Source: Streptomyces sparsogenes
GTDB taxonomy: Bacteria > Actinomycetota > Actinomycetes > Streptomycetales > Streptomycetaceae
Length of the DNA: 42,278 nt
Assembly: GCF_001704635.1 (NCBI RefSeq)
Contig: NZ_MAXF01000175.1
Coordinates: forward strand, 1-42,278
Direction of reading: 5' to 3'
The notes under the pieces were generated by a model that saw only the letters and a program-made list of their open reading frames with translations, was not told the origin of the DNA and did no database searches. The position numbers and the translations under genes were made by a program. This document shows, in pieces, positions 35,009 to 42,278 of this stretch. The stretch's first letter is position 1; each line of letters opens with the position of its first letter.

Positions 35009-37543
35009 ATGCGCAAGGACGATTTCGCCAGGTATCGAGGCGAGGACCAGGAGCTCGGGCACCGGGGGGCCGCTCCGCTCTCCGCGGCGATCGAGGTCGA
35101 CGCCCGTGGCTGTGTCACGGCCTGGGGGCCCGACGCGGCGCGGGTGCTGGGCTACCGCTCCGGGGAGGTGCTGGGGCGGTCGGCGCGGGAGCTGCTCGCC
35201 GGCGATCTCCCGGCGTGGGCGCGCGGGAGGCTGCGCGCCCGGCCGGGCGAGGCCCTGAGCGGCCGGATCGCGGCCAGGCACCGGGACGGGCACCGGGTGG
35301 AGCTGACGGTCCGGGCCCATCCGCTGACCGACGCGGAGGGCGAGGTCCGCTGGCTCGTGGTGGCGGGCCCGGGGGCGGCGGCCGCCCCGGAGGCCGGTGA
35401 GGCCGGGCCGTCCGAGGAGGCGCGGCTGCTGTCGGACTGGACGCTGACCCAGATGCCGCTCCCCGTGGCGGTCTACGACACGCGGGCGCGCCTGGTGGCC
35501 GCCAATGTGGCGATGACCCACCTCATGGGCCTCTCCGTGGACGAGATGCGCGGGCTGAGGCTGCGCGAGATGGACCCGCAGCCCCTCGCCCAGGAGGTCG
35601 ACCGGCTCCAGGACCAGGTGCTGCGCACCGGGGAGGGCGTGCGGTACGAGGGCTTCGGCCGGGCGTACGGCGAGGGCGACAAGCGCGCCTGGATGATCTA
35701 TCTGATCCCGGTGAAGGACGCGGCGGGCCGGGTGCGCGGCATGTCCGTGGTGGTCCTCGACTACACCGAGCAGCACTGGGCCCGCCGCCGGCTGACGATC
35801 GTCAACGAGGCCAGTGTGCGGATCGGCACCACGTTGGACGTGACCCGCACGGCACAGGAGCTGGCGGACGTGGCGGTCGGCCGGTTCGCCGACTTCGTCA
35901 CCGTCGATCTGCTGGACGCGATCTACCACGGGCAGGAGCCGGTCAGGAGCCGGGCCAGCCGGGCGGTGGACTTCCGCCGCATCGCCCACCAGTCCGTGCT
36001 GGAGGGCTGCCCGGAGGCGACGGTGGAGGTCGGGGGCGCGGATTCGTGGCCGGAGTACTCGCCTCCCGCGCAGGCCCTGGCGGCCGGCCGCGGCGTGCGG
36101 CACGCGGTGTGGGACGAGGAGTTCCGGCGCTGGACCGGGGAGGAGCCCAGCCGGGCCGAGTCGGTGCGCCGGTACGGGATCCACTCGGTGATGGCGGTGC
36201 CGATGAGCGCCCGGGGCACCACGCTCGGGGTCGCGGTGTTCTACCGCCACCGGACGCGGGAGCCGTTCGACGACGACGATCTGCTGCTGGCCGAGGAGAT
36301 CACGGCGCGGGCCGCGGTGTGCGTGGACAACGCCCGCCGCTACACCCGCGAGCGCGCCGTCTCGCTGGCCATCCAGCGCAGCATGCTGCCGCGGCGGGGG
36401 ATGCGGCAGGCGGCCGCGTCGATCGCCTCCCGCTACCTCCCGGCCGGCACCGCGGCGGGGGTCGGGGGTGACTGGTTCGATGTCATCAGGCTCTCGGGTG
36501 CCCGGATTGCCCTGGTGGTGGGCGATGTGGTGGGCCACGGGGTGCACGCCGTGGCGACCATGGGCCGGCTGCGGACCGCGGTGCGTACCCTCGCCGACAT
36601 CGGCCTGCCGCCGGACGAGCTGCTCACCCACCTCGACGATCTGGTGCTCCGGCTGGACGAGGAGGAGTTCCACACCCCGGAGGGCGAGGTCCTCCCCCAG
36701 GCGGGCGATGCCACGGCCGGGGAGAAGGGCAGCACGGGTGAGCTGGGCGCCACCTGTCTGTACGGGGTGTACGACCCGATCACCCGCACGGCCTCGTTCG
36801 CGAGCGCCGGCCACCCCGCGCCCGTCGTCGTCGCCCCGGACGGGGCGGTCACGCTGCCGAACGTGTCGCCGGGACCGCCGCTGGGGGTGGGGGGCCTGCC
36901 GTTCGAGACGGTGGATCTGGAGCTGCCGGAGGGCAGCACGCTGGTGCTGTACACCGACGGGCTGCTGCGGTCCGCCGCCCGCGACCCCGACGAGGGGCTC
37001 GCGGTGCTGTGCCGGGCGCTGGCGGAGCCCGCCGAGTCGCCCGATCAGGTGTGCCGGTCCGTCCTGGGCGCCCTCGGCCCCGAGCGGGGCGGTGACGACA
37101 TCGCCCTGCTGGTCGCCCGGACCCGCACCCTGGACCCCGGCAGCGTCGCCACCCGGGATGTGCCCGCCACCCCGGCGACCGTCGCCGAGGCGCGCCGGTG
37201 GACCTCGCGGCAGCTCGCGGACTGGGGCCTGGAAGACGCGATCTTCACGACCGAGCTGGTGGTGAGCGAGCTGGTCACCAACGCCATCCGCCACGCCAGC
37301 AGCCCCATCCAGCTGCGGCTGATCCATGACACCGGGCTGATCTGCGAGGTCTCCGACGCCAGCAGCACCGCCCCGCACATGCGCCGGGCCCGCACCTTCG
37401 ACGAGGGCGGGCGCGGGCTGCTGCTGGTGGCCCAGCTCAGCCAGCGCTGGGGCACCCGGCAGACCTCGCACGGCAAGGTCATCTGGGCCGAGCAGAGCCT
37501 TCCGGTGAGCCGGGCGGACGCCGCCCTTTCGATCTCCGCTTGA
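35009..37543 (+). CDS. PAS-PAS-GAF-PP2C-HATPase regulatory phosphatase (RsbU/SpoIIE type)
   Basis: An 844-aa cytoplasmic signalling protein. In order: two PAS domains (about 20-125 and 145-265, the latter with FGRAYGEGDKRAWMIYLIP), a GAF domain (about 285-440), a PP2C/SpoIIE phosphatase (about 450-690) with metal-binding motifs GVGGDWFDV, GDVVGHGV, YTDGLL and GGDDIALLV, and an RsbW-like HATPase domain (about 710-830) with ELVTNAIRHA and DEGGRGLLLVAQL. One protein thus carries both the phosphatase and the kinase-like activities of a partner-switching anti-anti-sigma system, a layout common in Streptomyces. ATG 35009 is preferred to an upstream ATG at 34937 because the PAS fold begins shortly after it and the added segment is low-complexity; the ribosome site (GGCGAGG) is weak. 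No sigma factor or STAS gene is adjacent. Confidence 0.93.
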   Translation: MRKDDFARYRGEDQELGHRGAAPLSAAIEVDARGCVTAWGPDAARVLGYRSGEVLGRSARELLAGDLPAWARGRLRARPGEALSGRIAARHRDGHRVELTVRAHPLTDAEGEVRWLVVAGPGAAAAPEAGEAGPSEEARLLSDWTLTQMPLPVAVYDTRARLVAANVAMTHLMGLSVDEMRGLRLREMDPQPLAQEVDRLQDQVLRTGEGVRYEGFGRAYGEGDKRAWMIYLIPVKDAAGRVRGMSVVVLDYTEQHWARRRLTIVNEASVRIGTTLDVTRTAQELADVAVGRFADFVTVDLLDAIYHGQEPVRSRASRAVDFRRIAHQSVLEGCPEATVEVGGADSWPEYSPPAQALAAGRGVRHAVWDEEFRRWTGEEPSRAESVRRYGIHSVMAVPMSARGTTLGVAVFYRHRTREPFDDDDLLLAEEITARAAVCVDNARRYTRERAVSLAIQRSMLPRRGMRQAAASIASRYLPAGTAAGVGGDWFDVIRLSGARIALVVGDVVGHGVHAVATMGRLRTAVRTLADIGLPPDELLTHLDDLVLRLDEEEFHTPEGEVLPQAGDATAGEKGSTGELGATCLYGVYDPITRTASFASAGHPAPVVVAPDGAVTLPNVSPGPPLGVGGLPFETVDLELPEGSTLVLYTDGLLRSAARDPDEGLAVLCRALAEPAESPDQVCRSVLGALGPERGGDDIALLVARTRTLDPGSVATRDVPATPATVAEARRWTSRQLADWGLEDAIFTTELVVSELVTNAIRHASSPIQLRLIHDTGLICEVSDASSTAPHMRRARTFDEGGRGLLLVAQLSQRWGTRQTSHGKVIWAEQSLPVSRADAALSISA

Positions 37544-37606
37544 AACCCGAGCAGCCTGGGAGACGGTTACCGCGTCTTCATGGGTAGAACGTGAGAGGGG
37601 GCCGTT

Positions 37607-37690
37607 GTGAACTGTAGTCAGTGCGGAGCGCCGGTCATCCAGGGTCCGAGCGGCGGTTGGAGCTGCAACAACTGCGGGGCCTCGGGATGA
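37607..37690 (+). CDS. 27-aa zinc-ribbon microprotein
   Basis: A 27-codon gene starting GTG 37607 and ending TGA 37688-37690, with a strong ribosome site GAGAGGGGG 5 nt upstream. The peptide begins NCSQCGAP and ends SCNNCGASG, that is two C-x-x-C knuckles 15 residues apart around a Gly/Trp turn (PSGGW), a minimal zinc ribbon. It should bind one zinc ion. It lies 63 bases after the phosphatase gene; between them is a CGGTTACCG palindrome (37564-37572) and a GGGTAG sequence that may belong to its promoter. The role is unknown. Confidence 0.65.
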   Translation: MNCSQCGAPVIQGPSGGWSCNNCGASG

Positions 37691-37744
37691 CCGGCTTCGG
37701 ACGAAGACCGTCCCGCCGTAAGGCGTGCTGTGCGCGGGGCGCGC

Positions 37745-37980
37745 GTCCTGGGGAGGATGCACGCGTCGTTGTGGCCGGTGAGGAACTGGTCGTCGAGCGG
37801 GTGGAAGACGCCCCGCATCATCTCGGACCAGGCGTTGAGGATGTCGCGGGCGGCGTCGGCGGCGGCCGCGGTGACGGCGGCGGTGAGGCCGCCGGCCGCG
37901 CCGGCGAGGGCGAGCCCTCCGGCGGCCTTCAGCACTCCGCGGCGGCTGGGCTGGTGGGTGTTCTCGCGGCTCTCGATACC
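37745..37980 (-). pseudogene. Remnant of a Tat-exported protein gene
   Basis: In one minus-strand frame a twin-arginine signal is clear: SRRGVLKAAGGLALAGAAGG with the Arg pair at 37944-37939, a hydrophobic core, and an A-D-A cleavage region, followed by about 35 residues (ILNAWSEMMRGVF, HPLDDQFLTGHNDACILP). No ATG, GTG or TTG precedes the signal in frame after the LacI stop at 38028, and the downstream sequence becomes low-quality and runs antisense through the zinc-ribbon gene. I read it as the 5' part of a deleted gene, originally downstream of the LacI gene. A real short gene with an odd start is the alternative. The rest of the gap 37691-38027 holds nothing else recognisable. Confidence 0.35.
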
Positions 37981-38027
37981 CCGACCGCGCCCGCGAGGGA
38001 TGCGGAGGGCCGGGCAGAGACCGTTTT

Positions 38028-39140
38028 CTAAGAGGTTTCCCGGGGGCGGCCGGGTCCCCGGGTCGAGGCGCGGATGACGATGTGGGTGCCGAGCACCTGG
38101 TGCTGGCTCTCGGGGAACTCGTCGCGGTGCAGGGCGAGCCGCACCGCGGTGCGGCCCAGCTCCTCGTGCGGGACGTGGACGGTGGTCAGCGCCGGGTAGA
38201 CGTCGATCGCCACCGGGATGTCGTCGTAGCCGGCCACCGAGACGTCCTCGGGCACCCGTACGCCCCCCTCGCGCAGCGCCTGCAGCGCCCCCGCCGCCAC
38301 CATGTCGGTCCCGGCGAACACGGCGCTGAAGTCGGCCCCGGAGGCCAGCAGTTCCCTGGCCGCGCGGTAGCCGTGGGCGCGGGTGAACTCGCCGTCCAGG
38401 ATGAGCGCCGGGTCCGGGGTGAGGCCCATCAGCTCGTGGGCCCGGGTGAAGCCGCTGATCCGCTGGGTGCTGGTGGACAGGCCCGGCACCCGGGCCAGGT
38501 AGGCGATCCGCCGGTGTCCGGCGCTGAGCAGGTGGGTGGTCATCGCGAAGGCGCCGGCCTCGTTGTCGTAGTCCACGACGGTGGCGGGCACGCCCTCGCC
38601 CAGCGGGGGCCTGCCCACCAGCACCAGTCGCGAGCCCACCCGGTCCAGGGCGTGCGCGAAGTGGGTCATGCGGTCCTGGTAGGCCTTGTCCTCCCAGGCG
38701 CCGCCGACCACGATCACCGCGTCGGCCCGCTGCTCGCGCATCATCTCCACCACGGCGAGCACGCGCTGCGGGTCGCCGTGGGTGGTGCACAGCATGCACA
38801 GCCGCCCCTCGGCGGACGCCTGCTCCTCCACGCCGCGCGCGATGTGCGCGTAGAAGGGCCCGGTCACGTCGTCCACGACGAACGCCACCGTCTTGTTGGT
38901 GGAGCCGCCGAGCGCGCGGGCGTGCGCGTTGACCACGTAGTCCAGCTCGCGCATGGCCTTGAGCACCTTGGCCCGGGTGGCCGCGGCCACCGGGTAGGTG
39001 CCCCCCATGACACGGGAGACGGTGGACGCGGACACCCCGGCGCGCCTGGCGACATCCCTGACCGTGGACACGTCCCTGCCCGCGGCGCTCTCCGTCCGCC
39101 TGCCGGTCTTGCCCGCGCTCACCTGTGCCGCCTCGTTCAC
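38028..39140 (-). CDS. LacI-family transcriptional regulator
   Basis: A 370-aa repressor. The N-terminal HTH is standard (TVRDVARRAGVSASTVSRVM) with a hinge helix ending AHARALGGS, preceded by an unusual 28-residue polar extension. The remainder is a periplasmic-binding-protein-like sensor (FVVDDVTGPFYAHIARGV, FAGTDMVAAGALQALREGG, VSVAGYDDIPVA). GTG 39140 is supported by GAGGGGAAAGG 6 nt upstream. It lies 98 bases downstream of the acyl-CoA synthetase gene on the same strand. LacI proteins usually sense sugars and control adjacent uptake or hydrolase genes; the Tat-protein remnant downstream may have been its target. The effector is unknown. Confidence 0.93.
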   Translation of the reverse strand: MNEAAQVSAGKTGRRTESAAGRDVSTVRDVARRAGVSASTVSRVMGGTYPVAAATRAKVLKAMRELDYVVNAHARALGGSTNKTVAFVVDDVTGPFYAHIARGVEEQASAEGRLCMLCTTHGDPQRVLAVVEMMREQRADAVIVVGGAWEDKAYQDRMTHFAHALDRVGSRLVLVGRPPLGEGVPATVVDYDNEAGAFAMTTHLLSAGHRRIAYLARVPGLSTSTQRISGFTRAHELMGLTPDPALILDGEFTRAHGYRAARELLASGADFSAVFAGTDMVAAGALQALREGGVRVPEDVSVAGYDDIPVAIDVYPALTTVHVPHEELGRTAVRLALHRDEFPESQHQVLGTHIVIRASTRGPGRPRETS

Positions 39141-39238
39141 GTAGGCCTTTCCCCTCACCCTGACCACCGCGTAACCGCTCACGATAGCCCAGCGGGGACC
39201 GTCCCGGGCCCGTCCCGGCGCTCCTTGCGGCGTCCCGC

Positions 39239-40867
39239 TCAGCGAGCGCGGGAGCTGACCTTGCGCGGCCGCAGCAGGAAGCGCTGGGTCTTGCCGCTGG
39301 AGGTCTTGGGCAGCTCGGCGACGAAGTGCACCCGCCGCGGGTAGGCGTGCTTGGCGAGCCGGTCCTTGACCAGCTGCTGCAGCTCGGCGGCGAGGGTGTC
39401 GCCGCCCTCGGCCCCCGGGCGCAGCACCACGAAGGCCTCCATGACCTCGCCGTGCTCCTCGTGGGGGACGCCGACCGCGGCCGCCTCCACCACGGCCTCG
39501 TGCTCCAGCAGGACGCTCTCCACCTCGAAGGGGCCGATGCGGTAGCCCGCCATCAGGATCACGTCGTCGCTGCGCCCGGAGAAGAACAGGTGGCCGTCCT
39601 CGTCCCGCGCGGCGGTGTCGCCGGTGTAGAACCATTTTCCGTCGGGGCTGAACTTCTCCGCGGTCCGCTCGGGGGCGTCGCGGTAGCCCTCGAACCACAT
39701 CAGCGGGCTCTTCGCGATGTCCACCGACACCCGGCCGGGCCTGCCGGTCTCCGCGGCGGCGGAGTTGGTGTCCTCGCGCAGGACGGTCACGCTCCAGCCG
39801 GGCAGGGGGCGGCCCATGGAGCCGGGCTTGAGGTCGTCGCGCAGCGCGGGGTGCCAGGCGTTGGCGATCGCCATGCCCAGTTCGGTGGAGCCGTAGTGGT
39901 CGCGGACCGGGATGCCGAGGGTGCGCTCCGCCCAGGTGATCACATCCGCCGGGAGCGGCTCGCCGGCCGCGGAGGCGCAGCGCAGCCGGACCCCCTCGGG
40001 GGCGGGGGTGCCGCGCAGCTTGCGGTAGACGGTGGGGCCCGCGGTGAAGTTGGTGACGCCGTAGCGGGAGAGCACCGCCCAGGTGGCCTCGGCGGAGAAC
40101 AGGCTGTTGAACAGCAGGCTGCGCAGGCCGAGGGCGAGCGGGGCGATGATCGCGTAGTACAGCCCGTAGGCCCAGCCCGGGTCGGCGGCGTTCCAGAACA
40201 CGTCCGTGGGCCGGTGGTCGAGGCCGAACTCCTGGTACATGGCGAATCCGGCGACGGCCCGCAGCGGGATGGGCACCGCCTTGGGCGGGCCGGAGGTGCC
40301 GGAGGTGAACAGCTCCACGATGGTCCCGTCCCCGCCGACGGCGGCCGGTCGCTCCAGCGGCGGGTGTCCCTGGAGCAGCTCGGCGAAGGACAGGTCGCCC
40401 GCCTCGGTGGGTCCGGTGGTGACGATCCGCCACGGCGGGTCGGCGGGGAGGTCGGGGCCAGCGGCGAGCTTGGAGCGCTGCCCGGCGTCGGTGATCACGA
40501 CCTTGGTGCCGTTTCCGGTGATCCGCAGCGCGATGGCCGGTGGCGCGAACGCGGTGAACAGGGGCACCTGGACGGCCCCGATCCGCCAGATGGCGAGGGC
40601 CGCCACGACCAGCTCGGTGGACTTGCCCATCAGCGTGGCGACCCGGTCGCCGGGGCCCACGCCGAGCGCCATGAGGGCGCTCGCCATCCGCGCTGAGGCG
40701 TCGCGGAGTTCACCGAAGGTCGTGTCCTGCCCGTCGAGGTCGGCTCCGACCACCGTGAAGGCGACGGCGTCGGACGGGTGCCGGTCGCACAGCAGATGGG
40801 CGGTGCACGCCGCCGGATCTCCAAAGGTCTTGAGCAGGTCGGCCATGCGCTGTTCCGGGCTGGACAA
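39239..40867 (-). CDS. AMP-forming acyl-CoA synthetase
   Basis: A 542-aa member of the ANL superfamily of the acetyl/medium-chain acyl-CoA synthetase type. Motifs in order: P-loop LFTSGTSGPPKAVP (about 190), DHYGSTELG, FYTGDTA, GRSDDVILMAGYRIGP and the C-terminal catalytic lysine loop LPKTSSGKTQR. It activates a carboxylate to acyl-AMP and then acyl-CoA in the cytosol. The start is TTG 40867, supported by GAGGAG 5 nt upstream; ATG at codon 8 is the alternative. The LacI gene follows and may regulate it. No carrier protein or oxidative genes are adjacent, so the acid used is not evident; a link to the lipid PKS cluster 11 kb away is possible but unsupported. Confidence 0.93.
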   Translation of the reverse strand: MSSPEQRMADLLKTFGDPAACTAHLLCDRHPSDAVAFTVVGADLDGQDTTFGELRDASARMASALMALGVGPGDRVATLMGKSTELVVAALAIWRIGAVQVPLFTAFAPPAIALRITGNGTKVVITDAGQRSKLAAGPDLPADPPWRIVTTGPTEAGDLSFAELLQGHPPLERPAAVGGDGTIVELFTSGTSGPPKAVPIPLRAVAGFAMYQEFGLDHRPTDVFWNAADPGWAYGLYYAIIAPLALGLRSLLFNSLFSAEATWAVLSRYGVTNFTAGPTVYRKLRGTPAPEGVRLRCASAAGEPLPADVITWAERTLGIPVRDHYGSTELGMAIANAWHPALRDDLKPGSMGRPLPGWSVTVLREDTNSAAAETGRPGRVSVDIAKSPLMWFEGYRDAPERTAEKFSPDGKWFYTGDTAARDEDGHLFFSGRSDDVILMAGYRIGPFEVESVLLEHEAVVEAAAVGVPHEEHGEVMEAFVVLRPGAEGGDTLAAELQQLVKDRLAKHAYPRRVHFVAELPKTSSGKTQRFLLRPRKVSSRAR

Positions 40868-40988
40868 GTGGGCTCCTCGTGCGTGCGGGCGAGCGAATCC
40901 AAGGCCAGGGGGTGTGCTGTCCCCATTGGCTTGTACACGCTATCGCGCCCGCTCGCCACCTCGGCAACCCATGGTGACCAGACCGTTG

Positions 40989-42278
40989 TCAGCCGACCGG
41001 GGCGGCGGGGTTCTCCTCCTTGCGGAAGGTCAGCTTCCCTTCCTCGACATCGACTTCCACGTGGCTGTGCGGTGACAGCTTGCCGTTGAGCAGCATCCGG
41101 GACAGCGGGTTGTCGACCTCGCGCTGGATGGTGCGGCGCAGCGGCCTGGCGCCGTATTCGGGCTGGTAGCCGTGGTGGGCCAGCCAGTCGACGGCCGCGG
41201 GGGTGAAGTCGACCGGCACGTCCTGGGCGCGCAGCCGGCGCCGGGTCTCCTCGAGGAGCACATCGGTGATCTGCCGCAGCTGTTCGTCGGCGAGGCGGCG
41301 GAAGATGACGACCTCGTCGACGCGGTTGAGGAATTCGGGGCGGAAGTGTTCCCGCAGCGGGCGCAGCACCCGCTCGCGGCGGGCCTGTTCGTCGCTCTCC
41401 GTGCCGCCGCCGAAGCCCATGACCGTACCTCGTCCGGAGATCTCCTCCGAGCCCAGGTTGCTGGTCATGACGATGACGGTGTTCTTGAAGTCGACGGTGC
41501 GGCCCTGGGCGTCGGTGAGCCGTCCGTCGTCGAGGACCTGGAGGAGGATGTTGAAGACGTCGGCGTGGCCCTTTTCGATCTCGTCGAACAGCAGCAGCGA
41601 GTACGGCTGCCGGCGCACCGCCTCGGTGAGCTGTCCGGCTTCCTCGTGGCCGACGTAGCCGGGCGGGGCGCCGATGAGCCGGCTGACGGTGTGCTTCTCC
41701 TGGTATTCGCTCATGTCCAGGCGGACCATGCGGTCCTCGCTGCCGAACAGCGCCTCGGCCAGGGCGCGGGCCAGTTCGGTCTTCCCGACCCCGGTGGGCC
41801 CCAGGAACAGAAAGCTGCCGATGGGACGGCCCGGGTCGGCGAGGCCGGCACGGGAGCGCAGGACGGCGTCGGCGACGGCCGACACCGCCTCCTCCTGGCC
41901 GATGACCCGCTGGTGGAGGTGTTCCTCCAGGCCCAGCAGACGGTCGCGCTCTTCCTGGGTGAGGCTGCTGACCGGGATGCCGGTCTGCCGCGAGACGATG
42001 TCCGCGATGTCCTCGACGGTGACCTCGGACACCCGGCAGGCCGCGTGCGGTTTTCCGGACCCCTCCTCGATGCGCCGGTTCAGCTCGGTGATCCGGTCGC
42101 GCAGGGCGGTGGCGCGCTCGTACTGCTCGGCGGCGACGGCCTGGTCCTTGTCCCGGGTGAGCTGCTCGACCTCGCGCTCCAGCGCCCGCACATCGGTGCC
42201 CCGGGTGCTGGAGCGCAGCCGTACGCGGGCGCCGGCCTGGTCCATCAGATCGATGGCCTTGTCGGGCAGGAACCGGTC
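40989..42278 (-). CDS. ClpC-like AAA+ chaperone ATPase (3' part only)
   Basis: The gene continues past base 42278; 429 C-terminal residues are in the window. The frame is open to the edge (RFLPDKAIDLMDQAG), so the apparent ATG at 42245 is internal. It shows a short UVR-like middle domain (DKDQAVAAEQYERATALRDR), not the long coiled coil of ClpB, then the second AAA+ domain with Walker A GPTGVGKTE, Walker B LLLFDEIEK, a VMGF loop that could dock ClpP, and the D2-small domain ending HVEVDVEEGKLTFRKEE. It likely unfolds proteins for ClpP. Streptomyces encode more than one ClpC-type protein, and I cannot say which this is. Confidence 0.95.
   Translation of the reverse strand, partial: DRFLPDKAIDLMDQAGARVRLRSSTRGTDVRALEREVEQLTRDKDQAVAAEQYERATALRDRITELNRRIEEGSGKPHAACRVSEVTVEDIADIVSRQTGIPVSSLTQEERDRLLGLEEHLHQRVIGQEEAVSAVADAVLRSRAGLADPGRPIGSFLFLGPTGVGKTELARALAEALFGSEDRMVRLDMSEYQEKHTVSRLIGAPPGYVGHEEAGQLTEAVRRQPYSLLLFDEIEKGHADVFNILLQVLDDGRLTDAQGRTVDFKNTVIVMTSNLGSEEISGRGTVMGFGGGTESDEQARRERVLRPLREHFRPEFLNRVDEVVIFRRLADEQLRQITDVLLEETRRRLRAQDVPVDFTPAAVDWLAHHGYQPEYGARPLRRTIQREVDNPLSRMLLNGKLSPHSHVEVDVEEGKLTFRKEENPAAPVG

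Noticed and set aside
37564..37590. Stress-sigma (SigB-like) promoter before the zinc-ribbon gene
   Set aside because: GGGTAG is present, but a GNNT -35 element occurs only at a 13-nt spacing, outside the usual 14-16 nt.
40937..40967. Vegetative promoter for the acyl-CoA synthetase gene
   Set aside because: TTGCCG and TAGCGT can be paired on the minus strand, but the spacer is 19 nt and both hexamers are poor, so it is not listed as a feature.
1..42278. tRNA, rRNA, CRISPR arrays, insertion sequences
   Set aside because: None was recognised on reading both strands; the tandem repeats found are intragenic or short intergenic repeats without CRISPR spacing, and no transposase motif was seen.

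Overview
The window reads as the chromosome of a Streptomyces or close relative. Base composition is very GC-rich throughout, codons end in G or C, GTG and TTG starts are common, and gene content (TerD, WXG100/EccC, SpoIIE-type phosphatase, DUF1360, LacI regulators) is typical of that group. No rRNA, tRNA, CRISPR array or transposase was seen.

Region by region. (1) 1-925: an AraC-family regulator, convergent with what follows. (2) 925-9810, minus strand: a compact type VII-like module in two transcription units. One is WXG100 protein then Ser/Thr kinase with an extracellular peptidoglycan-binding domain. The other is a second WXG protein, a 684-aa likely substrate, then an EccC ATPase with FHA domain. 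Both units are preceded by near-identical promoter regions. (3) 9886-11561, minus: a zinc nucleoside deaminase, a TerD protein and a small membrane protein.

(4) 11890-28115, plus: a secondary-lipid (PUFA/heterocyst-glycolipid type) synthase cluster. A giant PKS (two flavin enoylreductase-like domains, KS, AT, ACP, KR) is followed by a second PKS (KS, AT, DH, eroded phosphopantetheinyl transferase), a free ACP, an alpha/beta hydrolase with a Cys nucleophile, a glycosyltransferase and a zinc-ribbon methyltransferase, mostly with start/stop overlaps. The likely product is a reduced polyketide or fatty acyl chain that is released or transferred, glycosylated and methylated. The first PKS gene has a one-base frameshift inside a 15-bp tandem repeat. 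A 33-bp-arm inverted repeat closes the cluster.

(5) 28199-29242, minus: DUF1360 protein and a small basic protein preceded by an exact match to the PafBC (RecA-independent) DNA-damage promoter consensus. (6) 29422-33028, plus: an exporter whose ATPase is fused to an extracellular hydrolase, plus its permease. (7) 33146-37690, plus: two overlapping ATP-grasp ligases, a PAS-GAF-PP2C-HATPase signalling protein and a 27-aa zinc-ribbon microprotein. (8) 37745-42278, minus: a remnant of a Tat-exported protein, a LacI regulator, an acyl-CoA synthetase and the 3' part of a ClpC-like AAA+ chaperone gene that runs off the window.

All functions come from reading motifs; no database search was run.
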